Assembly (NCBI RefSeq): GCF_001544535.1
Contig: NZ_FCON02000023.1
Location: forward strand, 23,530 to 87,529
Direction: 5' to 3'
DNA from: Caballeronia choica
GTDB taxonomy: Bacteria > Pseudomonadota > Gammaproteobacteria > Burkholderiales > Burkholderiaceae
Length of the DNA: 64,000 nucleotides
In this document: piece by piece, positions 37,436-45,331 of the stretch
How positions within the stretch are numbered: position 1 is the first letter of the stretch
Layout of the letters: each line of letters opens with the position of its first letter
Program-made: the position numbers and the translations under genes
The notes under the pieces: model-generated
Database searches by the model: none
Told to the model about the DNA's origin: nothing
The model's input: the letters and a program-made list of their open reading frames with translations, nothing else

Positions 37436-38494
37436 ATGACCCTTCCTGGCCGATTCGCTCAGAAACGTCATGGATGTCGAAACTCGCTGCTGCGAGCCGC
37501 CGCGGCGAATGTCCCGTGTCGCCGCGCGCCGTCCGTTCTCGCCGCGCTCCTCCTCACCGCTTCCGGCGCCGTGCACGCGCAGGAATTCTCGCTGCTCGGC
37601 GGCGTGTCGCGCGGGATCGGCGAGCACACGTATACGTGGGCGGCGTCGTATGAGGAAGGCCTCGGCGAATACTTCGCCGCCAGCTTCGCCTGGCTCAACG
37701 AAGGCCATGTCACCGGCCATCATCGCGACGGACAACTGGCTCAGGGCTGGGTACGCCTGCCGCTCGCCGGGCGGCGTCTCGTTTTCTCCGCCGGCATCGG
37801 CCCGTACCGCTACTTCGACACCTCGACCGAGCAGGGCGGCAGCTATTCCGACCTGCATGGCTGGGGCGTCGTGTACAGCCTGCGCGCGCAGTACTACATG
37901 TCGAATCGCTGGATTGCGCAGATGCAGTTGAACCGCGTGCAGGTGCAACGCGGGCCGAACACGAACTCCGCGATGATCGGCGTCGCCTATCAGCTCGACG
38001 CGCCCGACGTTCCCGGCCCGCGCGACTGGGCGCCATCCCGCTCGACCCGCGTGACCGGCAACGAAGTGACCGCCTACCTCGGCGAGACGGTCGTCAACAG
38101 CACGGACTCGGAGACGTCGCTGGCCGCTGCGTTCGAGTACCGGCGCGGCATCGCGAAGTATTTCGACTGGACGGTCGGCTACCTGCACGAAGGCAACACC
38201 AACCTCGTCCGGCGCGACGGCCTCACGACCCAGCTCTGGGCGACCCGCGCCTTCTTCGACGACCGCCTCACGCTCGGCCTCGGCGCGGGCATCTATTTCG
38301 CCGTGCGGCAGCAGTCGAACACCGACGTCACCGGCGACAACGACACCGACGACCGTTTCGCGGGGATTGTCTCGATGTCGGCGTCCTACCGGTTCGGCGA
38401 GCGCTGGACGACCCGTCTCACCTGGAACCGCATCGTCACGCGCTATAACCGCGACACGGACGTGATTCTCGCCGGCGTCGGCTACCGCTTCTGA
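37436..38494 (+). CDS. Outer membrane beta-barrel protein with internal duplication
   Basis: A 352-residue exported protein. An extended N-terminus and signal (cleavage VHA/Q near residue 48-49) precede two similar beta-strand-rich halves of about 140 residues each. Half one runs EFSLLGG... to ...AMIGVAYQL; half two runs VTAYLGE... to ...VILAGVGYRF. Parallel landmarks include YTWAASYEEGLGEYFAASFAWLNEG against AAAFEYRRGIAKYFDWTVGYLHEG. The terminal Phe fits BamA recognition. It could be one barrel or two fused ones. No enzyme family is recognised. It is convergent with mgtC. Confidence 0.75.
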   Translation: MTLPGRFAQKRHGCRNSLLRAAAANVPCRRAPSVLAALLLTASGAVHAQEFSLLGGVSRGIGEHTYTWAASYEEGLGEYFAASFAWLNEGHVTGHHRDGQLAQGWVRLPLAGRRLVFSAGIGPYRYFDTSTEQGGSYSDLHGWGVVYSLRAQYYMSNRWIAQMQLNRVQVQRGPNTNSAMIGVAYQLDAPDVPGPRDWAPSRSTRVTGNEVTAYLGETVVNSTDSETSLAAAFEYRRGIAKYFDWTVGYLHEGNTNLVRRDGLTTQLWATRAFFDDRLTLGLGAGIYFAVRQQSNTDVTGDNDTDDRFAGIVSMSASYRFGERWTTRLTWNRIVTRYNRDTDVILAGVGYRF

Positions 38495-38504
38495 CGACGG
38501 CGTT

Positions 38505-39005
38505 TCAATCGTCGTCGGGGACGGCGTGCGCCGCCTCGCGTTCCTCCGGCGGCTTGCGCAGCCATTGCCGGTGCAGCGCCTTCTCGACGATGCGCCCGGC
38601 CGTCAGCAGCACGATCAGGATCACGAGCGCGATCACGGAGACGATCCAGAACCCCAGTCCGCACACGATTCCGACCGCCGCCGTCACCCAGATCGACGCC
38701 GCCGTGGTCAACCCGCGAATCCGGTTCTGGCCCGGCGTATGAATGATCACGCCCGCGCCGAGAAAGCCGATGCCCGTCACGATGCCCTGCACCACGCGCG
38801 AAACATCGGCGTTGTCGCCGAGCGGATGCATCGAAAAGCGCATGGAGGACATCGTCGCGAGACTGGCGCCGAGCGCCACCAATCCGAGCGTCTTCATGCC
38901 GCTGGGCTTGCCGTGCAGATTGCGGTCGATGCCGATCACGCAGCCGATCGCCACCGCCGACAGCATGCGGAATACGACTTCGATCAGGTCGGTTAAAGGG
39001 AGCAT
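38505..39005 (-). CDS. MgtC/SapB family membrane protein
   Basis: A 166-residue inner-membrane protein. Its N-terminal hydrophobic domain has about four helices with GIDRNLHGKPSGMKTLGLVALGAS and VTGIGFLGAGVI, the MgtC hallmarks. The cytoplasmic tail is short, unlike virulence-associated MgtC (about 230 residues), so this belongs with the shorter SapB-type members. In pathogens MgtC modulates F-ATPase and Mg2+ starvation survival; here the role is unknown. Confidence 0.88.
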   Translation of the reverse strand: MLPLTDLIEVVFRMLSAVAIGCVIGIDRNLHGKPSGMKTLGLVALGASLATMSSMRFSMHPLGDNADVSRVVQGIVTGIGFLGAGVIIHTPGQNRIRGLTTAASIWVTAAVGIVCGLGFWIVSVIALVILIVLLTAGRIVEKALHRQWLRKPPEEREAAHAVPDDD

Positions 39006-39041
39006 GGCGGGTTCCGGTTGTTTCGACTCATGGCGGCGCCT

Positions 39042-39515
39042 TCAGAACAGCAGTTGCCCGTCGAGCTTGACTTCGTTCATCACGAAGAACGTGCGGACCT
39101 GCCGCACGTTGGGCAGCCCGAGGATCTTTTCGCTGTGAAAGACGTTGAACGCGGCGAGATCGCGCACGCGCACCTTGAGAAAGTAGTCGACGTCGCCCGC
39201 GACCAGCACGCATTCGAGCACTTGCGGCAAGTCGCGGGCCGCGCTCTCGAACTGCGCGAAGCTCTCCTGGGTGGAACGGTCGAGCACCACGCCGACGAGG
39301 ACCAGCACCGGGCGCTGCACGGCGGCCGGGTCGATGCGCGCATGCACGCCCTGGATCACGCGCAGGTCGAACAGGCGCCGGGTGCGGTTCCAGCACGCCG
39401 CCGCGCTCAGTCCGACCAGTTTCGCCAGTTCGGCATTGCTCAGGCGGCCGTCGTTCTGAAGAGCGCGGAGGATCTTGCGATCGATGGCGTCGAGCGTGGA
39501 GTCGGGTTCGGTCAC
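39042..39515 (-). CDS. acdR: Lrp/AsnC family regulator, probable AcdR
   Basis: A 157-residue regulator. The AsnC-type HTH is at about residues 5-60 (LDAIDRKILRALQNDGRLSNAEL, then CWNRTRRL) and the C-terminal RAM domain contains VLECVLVAGDVDYFLKV. The start is GTG at 39515. It is divergent from acdS, exactly the arrangement of the acdR-acdS pair of proteobacterial ACC deaminase loci, where the Lrp-like protein controls acdS. The symbol rests on this context. Confidence 0.85.
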   Translation of the reverse strand: MTEPDSTLDAIDRKILRALQNDGRLSNAELAKLVGLSAAACWNRTRRLFDLRVIQGVHARIDPAAVQRPVLVLVGVVLDRSTQESFAQFESAARDLPQVLECVLVAGDVDYFLKVRVRDLAAFNVFHSEKILGLPNVRQVRTFFVMNEVKLDGQLLF

Positions 39516-39680
39516 GATGAAGGTTATTCTGTTTCGACAGCAGTTTTCCGACGATACATTGTTTTTATCGCTCGCGATCAAAGTTTGTGCTGAAAGCGCC
39601 ATTTTTGAACGAAGCACATTCCGCGCTCGAATTCCTAGAATGAGTTCTCCTTTCCCCGTCATTTTTCAAGGACCTCGTTC
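39516..39680. promoter_or_regulatory. Divergent acdR-acdS promoter region
   Basis: A 165-bp AT-enriched spacer between divergent regulator and enzyme genes. It contains the 12-bp palindrome ATCGC-TC-GCGAT at 39567-39578 and several T-runs. Lrp-type control of acdS would act here; the exact box is not assigned. Confidence 0.45.
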
Positions 39681-40691
39681 ATGGCACTCGATCTCGAAAA
39701 GCGCTTCGGCCGCGTCTCACTGGGCTTTTTTCCGTCGCCGGTCCACAAGCTCGAACGGCTGTCGAAGGCGCTCGGCGTATCGGTGTGGGCGAAGCGCGAC
39801 GACGTATCGTCGGGGCTTGCGTTCGGCGGCAACAAGATCCGCAAGCTCGAATGGCTCGCCGCCGATGCCTTGCAGCAGGGCGCCGACACGCTCGTCTCGA
39901 TCGGCAACATCCAGTCGAATCACACGCGGCAGGTCGCGGCCGTCGCGGCGGTGCTCGGCATGCGCTGCCGTCTCGTGCAGGAGGAGTGGACGCACTGGGA
40001 CGATCCCGTCTACGACAAGGTCGGCAATATCCTGTTGTCGCGGCTGATGGGCGCCGAAACGCTGCTCGAGGGCGTTGGCTATTCCACCGAGGTGAAACAG
40101 ACCTGGGAACGCGCGCTCGAACAGGTGCGGCGCGACGGCGGCAAGCCTTACGCGATTCCGGCCGGCGCGTCGGATCATCCGCTCGGTGGCCTTGGCTACG
40201 CCAATTTCGCCGATGAACTCGCGCGCCAGGAAAAGGACATGGGCGTGTTCTTCGACACCGTGATCACCGCGACTTGCACCGGCTCGACGCAGGGCGGCAT
40301 GGTCGCGGGCTTCAAGGCGCAGGACCGGCCTCGCCGCCTGATCGGCATCGACACCGCCTGCGACGAGGCCATGACGCGCCGTGCCGTGACGAAGATCGCG
40401 CGGCAGACGGCGGAGCTGATCGGCGTGGGCGAGATCGACGACGCCGACGTGATCATCGATCCGCGTTTCGCCGGTCCCGACTACGGCTTGCCGGATCAGG
40501 CGACCATCGACGCGATTCGCACCGCCGCGCGGCTGGAGGCGATGCTGACCGATCCGGTCTATGAGGGCAAATCGATGGCTGGATTGATCGCGATGGCGAA
40601 GGCCGGCGAGATCGCGCCGGGCGCGAACGTGTTGTATGTGCATCTTGGGGGCGCGCCGGCGCTCAATGCGTATCACAAGGCGTTCGCGTGA
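39681..40691 (+). CDS. acdS: 1-aminocyclopropane-1-carboxylate (ACC) deaminase
   Basis: A 336-residue PLP enzyme splitting ACC, the ethylene precursor of plants, into 2-oxobutyrate and ammonia. The PLP Lys is in FGGNKIRKLEW (Lys52). IQSNHTRQVAAVAA carries the catalytic Ser region and DPVYEGKSM carries Tyr294 and Glu295; Leu322 lies in VHLGGAPAL. Glu295 plus Leu322 distinguish true ACC deaminases from D-cysteine desulfhydrases. An AAGGA site precedes ATG 39681. It implies a plant-associated life. Confidence 0.93.
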   Translation: MALDLEKRFGRVSLGFFPSPVHKLERLSKALGVSVWAKRDDVSSGLAFGGNKIRKLEWLAADALQQGADTLVSIGNIQSNHTRQVAAVAAVLGMRCRLVQEEWTHWDDPVYDKVGNILLSRLMGAETLLEGVGYSTEVKQTWERALEQVRRDGGKPYAIPAGASDHPLGGLGYANFADELARQEKDMGVFFDTVITATCTGSTQGGMVAGFKAQDRPRRLIGIDTACDEAMTRRAVTKIARQTAELIGVGEIDDADVIIDPRFAGPDYGLPDQATIDAIRTAARLEAMLTDPVYEGKSMAGLIAMAKAGEIAPGANVLYVHLGGAPALNAYHKAFA

Positions 40692-40794
40692 CGCGGTGGC
40701 GGGAGCGGACTGTGATCTCGCGACGCAAATCCCAACGCGTTGGCTCGACGCGAATACGCGTGCCACACAAAGCTAAGCGTATCGAGCCATATAC

Positions 40795-41100
40795 CTATTC
40801 CTCTTCGGAAGAAAACAGGAGCGTCGCGTAATCCATCGCACTGTGCAGGACGTGGAGGATAACCGCCTGATCGCCGTCGACCCGATAAAAGACCAGATAG
40901 TTTCCATGTGGCCGTCGCCGGATGCCGTGGCGCTCATAGCGTGGCACCAGCGGGAACGCCAGGGCCATGTCCGCCAGGCTCATGCACTTCTCGCGCAGTT
41001 CAAGCACGAAGGACAACGCCCGACGCGGGTTGTCCTGGGCGATGTAGTCACCGATGCGTTCCAGGTCGTTTTCGGCTTCAGCGGTTAGTCGGACGATCAT
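40795..41100 (-). CDS. parE: RelE/ParE family toxin
   Basis: A 101-residue toxin of the ParE/RelE fold. VRLTAEAENDLERIGDYIAQDNPRRALSF is the typical N-terminal helix-hairpin, followed by RRRPHGNYLVFYRVD and VILHVLHS. ParE members poison DNA gyrase; RelE members cleave mRNA on the ribosome. The helical hairpin and the ParD-like partner favour ParE. The start overlaps the antitoxin stop by 4 bp. Confidence 0.88.
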   Translation of the reverse strand: MIVRLTAEAENDLERIGDYIAQDNPRRALSFVLELREKCMSLADMALAFPLVPRYERHGIRRRPHGNYLVFYRVDGDQAVILHVLHSAMDYATLLFSSEEE

Positions 41101-41354
41101 GCCGATTTGTCGACCATCGCGCGGTACTTCGCTTCAAGCCGGTCGAACACCTCTCCTGCCGGCTTCGTGCGGGCGGCGTCGGCGTCGGCCAGTCCGCGAG
41201 CAATCGAACCATCGAGCGCTGCGAGGCGGGCTTCCCGATCCTGAACAAGCCGCACACCTTCGCGCAGCACTTCACTTTTCGAACCATAGCGGCCAGTCTC
41301 GACCAGTTGTGTCACCACGGCCTCCAGCTGCTTTCCCAACTCTGCGCTAATCAT
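41097..41354 (-). CDS. parD: ParD-like ribbon-helix-helix antitoxin
   Basis: An 85-residue antitoxin. The N-terminal ribbon-helix-helix (about residues 1-45) includes ELGKQLEAVVTQLVETGRYGSKSEVLREGVRL; the C-terminal tail binds toxin. It is first in the two-gene operon and 36 bp downstream of a near-perfect palindrome, its likely autoregulatory site. ATG 41354 has a GGAGGA site. Confidence 0.88.
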   Translation of the reverse strand: MISAELGKQLEAVVTQLVETGRYGSKSEVLREGVRLVQDREARLAALDGSIARGLADADAARTKPAGEVFDRLEAKYRAMVDKSA

Positions 41355-41389
41355 GGTTTTATCCTCCTCGTCATGCGTCGAGCGTATCC

Positions 41390-41412
41390 GATTTGATAAC
41401 TATTATCAAATC
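41390..41412. promoter_or_regulatory. Operator palindrome of the ParDE-type operon
   Basis: GATTTGATAA (41390-41399) and TTATCAAATC (41403-41412) are exact inverted repeats around a CTA spacer. The site is AT-rich in GC-rich DNA and lies directly upstream of the antitoxin gene. RHH antitoxins bind such palindromes to repress their own promoter. Confidence 0.75.
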
Positions 41413-41524
41413 CTCTGGCCGTCCTGGCGTACCCATCGCTTTGTCGCGCAAGTCTTTCGCGCAGCCGGCGCCCTTTTTGGTGCGCTAACGTGAGCGGTTC
41501 AAAACAACCAGCCAGGGAGCCCGT

Positions 41525-41923
41525 GTGAGCCAGCAGCCGAAATTCACGATGGTCGATGCCGCGCCGACGCCGGTGGGGCCGTTTTCCCACGCGGCGGAAG
41601 CGGACGGCTGGGTGTTCCTCACCGGCCAGATGCCGACCGATCCCGCCGACGACAACGCGCCGCTGCCCGAAGGCGTCGCGGCCCAGACGCGTCGGGTGAT
41701 GGAGAACCTGATCCTGGTGCTCGGCGGCGTCGGGCTGACGCTCGACAACGTGGTCAGCGCGCGCATCTTCCTGACCGAGTTCAAGCGCGATTACGACGCG
41801 ATGAACGCCGTCTACAAGACGTACTTCCTGCCGAAGCCGCTGCCGGCGCGCACGTGTATCGGCGTAACGGGGCTGGCGCGCGACGCGCTGGTCGAGATCG
41901 ATTTCATCGCGAAGCGGCCCTGA
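41525..41923 (+). CDS. RidA family protein
   Basis: A 132-residue YjgF/RidA-like protein. VGPFSHAAEADGWVFLTGQMPTD and the C-terminal PARTCIGVTGLARDALVEIDFIA are family blocks, including the Arg that binds substrate carboxylate. RidA proteins hydrolyse reactive enamine/imine intermediates from PLP enzymes. The start is GTG 41525 with an AGGGAG site. Subgroup uncertain. Confidence 0.87.
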   Translation: MSQQPKFTMVDAAPTPVGPFSHAAEADGWVFLTGQMPTDPADDNAPLPEGVAAQTRRVMENLILVLGGVGLTLDNVVSARIFLTEFKRDYDAMNAVYKTYFLPKPLPARTCIGVTGLARDALVEIDFIAKRP

Positions 41924-41927
41924 CGTC

Positions 41928-42545
41928 TCAGGCGCGACGCGGCTTGGTCCGTGGCGGCGCCGCCGCGTCGATCCATCGAAAAGTGAGATTGATGCGCTCG
42001 CCGCGCGCCTCCGGCTCCTTCGGCACGCGGTGCACCCATTCGAGTTGCGTGCGTCCGCGCATCACGAGCAGGCTGCCGTGCGACAGCGGCAGCGTGTGCG
42101 TCGCGTGCGTGCGGGCGTGGCGGAACTCGAAGCTGCGCGTCGTTCCAAGACTCACCGATGCGATCACCGGCTCCGGCCCCAGCTCGCGTTCCTTGTCGGC
42201 GTGCCAGCCCATGCTGTCGTGGCCGGTGCGGTAGCGGTTGAGCAGCACGCTGTTGAAGCGCACCTTCGACGCCGCTTCGGCCCGCGTCCTCAGTTCGGCG
42301 ACGGCGGGCGTCCACGGCTGCGGCACGTTGCGAATGCCGGAATAGACGTAGACGGCGTCCGGCTCGCCCTGCCACGCGGTGAGACGCGGCAGCGGCACGC
42401 GGCCGCCGGGCGTCGTCATCGTGTCCTGCTGCCAGCGGACTTCGTCGATCAGCGCCGCCATCAGGTCGGATGCGGTGTCCGGGTCGAGCCAGTCCGGCTG
42501 CCAGTCGATATCGGGTTTGGGGATGTCGTCGAAGAGATCGAACAT
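41928..42545 (-). CDS. AlkB-like 2-oxoglutarate/Fe(II)-dependent dioxygenase
   Basis: A 205-residue repair dioxygenase. The iron ligands are His115-x-Asp117 (WHADKE) and His172 (WVHRVP); 2-oxoglutarate contacts are Arg184 and Arg190 in RINLTFR. RLTAWQGEP and LLNRYRTGHDSMGWH match the ALKBH2/3-like bacterial group. It reverses 1-meA and 3-meC lesions in DNA or RNA. It ends four bases after ridA, convergent. ATG 42545 is chosen as family-length start. Confidence 0.9.
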   Translation of the reverse strand: MFDLFDDIPKPDIDWQPDWLDPDTASDLMAALIDEVRWQQDTMTTPGGRVPLPRLTAWQGEPDAVYVYSGIRNVPQPWTPAVAELRTRAEAASKVRFNSVLLNRYRTGHDSMGWHADKERELGPEPVIASVSLGTTRSFEFRHARTHATHTLPLSHGSLLVMRGRTQLEWVHRVPKEPEARGERINLTFRWIDAAAPPRTKPRRA

Positions 42546-42823
42546 GGCGCGTCGTGCGTGAGGGCGGCCGCGTCGCGCGACCTGAAGAACCACGATAGCA
42601 GACGACGGCTGGTGAAGTCCTTGCGCACCTGTTTTTCGCTGTGCGCTTGCGTGCGGTGTGTCTCGATCATCCCGGCCGGCCGCGAATCCGACGCCGATCG
42701 AACCTGCGCGGCGACCGCAGCCCCCTTCGACTCCGCCGAACACCCGTATGCTAAAGTCGGTCGAACTTATCTCAAAAAAGCGCCGGCGCACGCCGCGCGC
42801 GTAGTGCGGAACACGGGGAACCC

Positions 42824-43243
42824 ATGAATTCGATCGGTGCGAACGACGGCACGGCGCCCGCGCGCCGCGTGCTTCTGGTCGACGATAGCGTCGACGCGGC
42901 GGAAGCCTTGTCGATGTTGCTCGAGACGCTCGGCCACGAAGTGCGCACGATGCACGACGGCACAAGCGCGCTCGCCATCGTCGACGAATTCAGGCCGGAA
43001 GTCGTGATTCTCGATATCGGATTGCCGGGCATGGACGGTTTCGCACTCGCGCGCGAACTGCGCAAACTGCCGTCGACGCGCGATGCTTTGCTGATCGCGC
43101 TTACCGGCTATGGCGGGGACGAGGATCGGTTGCGGGCGCGCGCCGCGGGCTTCGATCACCACCTCGTCAAACCGGTGGCGTTCGCCGATCTGGAAGACCT
43201 GATCGCGCGCTCGTTCGGGCCGGACCGGACCCGCAACGTCTAG
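42824..43243 (+). CDS. Stand-alone receiver-domain response regulator
   Basis: A 139-residue CheY-like protein with only a receiver domain. Acidic pair Asp20-Asp21, phospho-acceptor Asp64 (VILDIGLPGMDG), Thr in ALTGYGG and the Lys of HHLVKPV are all present. No output domain or neighbouring kinase. It resembles the receiver domains of hybrid histidine kinases and the other single-domain regulator in this window (53350). Confidence 0.87.
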   Translation: MNSIGANDGTAPARRVLLVDDSVDAAEALSMLLETLGHEVRTMHDGTSALAIVDEFRPEVVILDIGLPGMDGFALARELRKLPSTRDALLIALTGYGGDEDRLRARAAGFDHHLVKPVAFADLEDLIARSFGPDRTRNV

Positions 43244-43250
43244 CGCTCCA

Positions 43251-44057
43251 TCATTCCACCCGAAGCCGCGCCATATACGGAAGGTGATCGGAGAGCCACG
43301 CCGTATCCTGCGTCGGCGTGATCCACTCGACCGGCTTCATGCCGCGCACGAACATCTTGTCGAGCGCGAGCGCCGGTGAAAACGCCGGGAACGTCCGCCC
43401 CGACTCGCCGAGCAGCGTTGCGACTTCGTGCATGCCGAGTTCGCCGAACAGCGGCACGGAATCGTTGCGCCAGTCGTTGAAATCGCCTGCCAGCACGAGC
43501 GGGCCTTCCGGGGCCTCCTTCGCGATCCAGTGCGCGATCCAGTTCATCTGGCGCAATCGCGCCGCGCGCGTGAGCGCGAGATGCGCGCAAAGCAGTGTCA
43601 CCGAGTGGCCGGCGAAGGTCGCCCGCGCGACCAGCAGGCCGCGCCGCTCGAAGCGGTGCGCCGAGATGTCCCAGCGGCCGCTCAGGTCCAGCGGATGTGG
43701 TGAAAGAATCGCATTCCCGTGCCGCCACGACGGCTTGAACACGTTCGGCCCGAGCGCGATCTGCAGTTCGAGCGACGTCGCGATTTCGGTCGCCTGGCAA
43801 TGCCAGATGTCGTCGGGCGGCGCGTCGAGCGGATTGCCGAAGCCCGTTGCGAGCATCGGCTGCGGCATGCGCCGCGCCATCGCTTCCTGAAGAAAATAGG
43901 CGTCGGCGTTGGTGGACTGGACCCAGCGCTGCATCGCGCTCCATGCCTGAAGCCCGAGCGGTGAGCGGCCCTTGTGCAGGTTCCAGCTCACTGCGACGAA
44001 ATCGGGCGTTTCGTGCGCTGAATGAAAGCCTGGTGGGAGATGGTCGGGATTTCGCAT
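43251..44057 (-). CDS. Endonuclease/exonuclease/phosphatase family protein
   Basis: A 268-residue EEP-fold hydrolase. VSWNLHKGRSPLG (catalytic Asn), YFLQEAM (metal-binding Glu), LVLAGDFNDWRND (Asp-x-Asn) and the terminal SDHLPYMARLRVE (Asp-His) are the expected active-site blocks. No signal peptide. It could act on nucleic acid, phosphoinositide-like or phospholipid substrates; the sequence does not decide. Confidence 0.87.
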   Translation of the reverse strand: MRNPDHLPPGFHSAHETPDFVAVSWNLHKGRSPLGLQAWSAMQRWVQSTNADAYFLQEAMARRMPQPMLATGFGNPLDAPPDDIWHCQATEIATSLELQIALGPNVFKPSWRHGNAILSPHPLDLSGRWDISAHRFERRGLLVARATFAGHSVTLLCAHLALTRAARLRQMNWIAHWIAKEAPEGPLVLAGDFNDWRNDSVPLFGELGMHEVATLLGESGRTFPAFSPALALDKMFVRGMKPVEWITPTQDTAWLSDHLPYMARLRVE

Positions 44058-44102
44058 GTGTTTCGTGTTCTGAGCGATGTGGCTGGCCGGGCGCTCAGGC
44101 CA

Positions 44103-44624
44103 TCACTGAGTCGCCGCCGTGGTAGTCAGGCTGGCCCGCACCCGATACGCCAGCGAGGGGTTTTTATCGACGATCTGCCAGTTTGCCCATTCGCCGGGCT
44201 TGAGCACGAGGCCAGGATGCGACGCGTTCACGACGCGCGGTTGCGGCGGCAGCTTGCAGCCCTGCGCGGTCGTAGGCGCCGTGTTGTCCTGGATCGTTTC
44301 CTGGGCCTCGATCGCCAGCGTCACGTCGTCGGCGCTGGCGTGCACCGGGGAAATGGTCAGGGTGCGCTGCAGATCGATGTCGCCGGCCGGTTTGTCCGCG
44401 CAGCCGACGTTGTTCTTCACGACATTGTGATGCGTATCGGTGCGGGCCTGGCCGACGTTCGTCGTTGCGGAAAACGAGTCGATCTGCTGGCCGTCGCGCA
44501 GCACCTGAAGCTCCCATTTGACCGGCTGCGACGTGCTCGATTGCGCGTGGGCATCGAGGTGCGCGGCGAGCGCGGCGCCGATCAATAGCGTGCCAAGCAG
44601 GCGGGCGGCGGGATGTTTCAGCAT
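44103..44624 (-). CDS. Exported protein of unknown function
   Basis: A 173-residue protein with a signal peptide (cleavage AHA/Q near 27-28) and a mature domain of predicted beta structure with two cysteines (NVGCADK and AQGCKLPP) that may form a disulfide. Phrases such as VKWELQVLRDGQQIDSF and RTLTISPVHA suggest a pilus- or secretin-accessory-like beta sandwich, but I recognise no family. Start ATG 44624. Confidence 0.65.
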   Translation of the reverse strand: MLKHPAARLLGTLLIGAALAAHLDAHAQSSTSQPVKWELQVLRDGQQIDSFSATTNVGQARTDTHHNVVKNNVGCADKPAGDIDLQRTLTISPVHASADDVTLAIEAQETIQDNTAPTTAQGCKLPPQPRVVNASHPGLVLKPGEWANWQIVDKNPSLAYRVRASLTTTAATQ

Positions 44625-45010
44625 CGAAAGCTTTCTCCTGGAGCGCGGGATGTGGCGCGGCGCTTTTGCGCGGCGCGGCCCGTAGGTCGGGAATGTATTT
44701 CTGACACTGCGGCGGCCAGCGGGTTCAGACCAATGGCTTCGTGCCTGTATGTGGGTCCAAAAGCCGCGATCGCAACCGTCGAAGGTGCACGGCTTCGCTT
44801 GAGGAGCACGATCCGAACCCGATGGCTGGCGGTTTGATCCGGGTCGGTACGTGTCGATGATACAAGGTTGGGGCGCGGTGCTGCGTTGATGGTTTATGAC
44901 GGATCGGGCCCCACATCGTCATTAGACTAACGGTGTTCTGCGCGAGAGCTCGACCGGAGCAGCGGGAAACGACTGTTGTCTTTAGCAGATATCACCTCGC
45001 GGATTTCGCC
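44625..45010. other. Intergenic stretch with no assigned gene
   Basis: About 390 bp upstream of two divergent genes. Several short open frames exist, but none has a ribosome-binding site or coding bias. No strong hairpin or repeat was seen. Confidence 0.4.
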
Positions 45011-45175
45011 ATGCGCGCAATCTACCGGCATCACGCGAACGGCAACGAGGCCATCAAAAACCTGGTATCGGCGCTGAATGTGACCGAGCACACGCTGCAT
45101 TTCGTGATGCGTGAGACGCCGCGCGGCTGGCATCACTCCGAGCAAACCGAGCAGCCCACCAGCGCGGACGCCTGA
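45011..45175 (+). CDS. Small hypothetical protein
   Basis: A 54-residue frame from ATG 45011 (MRAIYRHHANGNEAIKNLV...), or 80 residues if it starts at GTG 44933. Third-position GC is high and the segment NEAIKNLVSALNVTEHTLHFVMRE looks like an amphipathic helix, which favours coding. No good ribosome-binding site is visible for either start. It precedes the AAA ATPase gene by about 156 bp. Function unknown. Confidence 0.4.
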   Translation: MRAIYRHHANGNEAIKNLVSALNVTEHTLHFVMRETPRGWHHSEQTEQPTSADA

Positions 45176-45331
45176 CGGCGGGGCTCCGATCGGATAGCCC
45201 TCTTTTTTGCCACGCGATTCCCTCCGGCAATCCCCCAAAATTAGCAGCAAACCCCCGCGACTGCTCGCTTGCGCGCCCTTTTGTGGTCGATACACTGAAC
45301 CCATCGATTACAGAAAACGACGGGGTGTGAC

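Noticed and set aside
39681-40691. Reading acdS as D-cysteine desulfhydrase
   Set aside because: Glu295 and Leu322 match ACC deaminase; the desulfhydrase has different residues at both positions.
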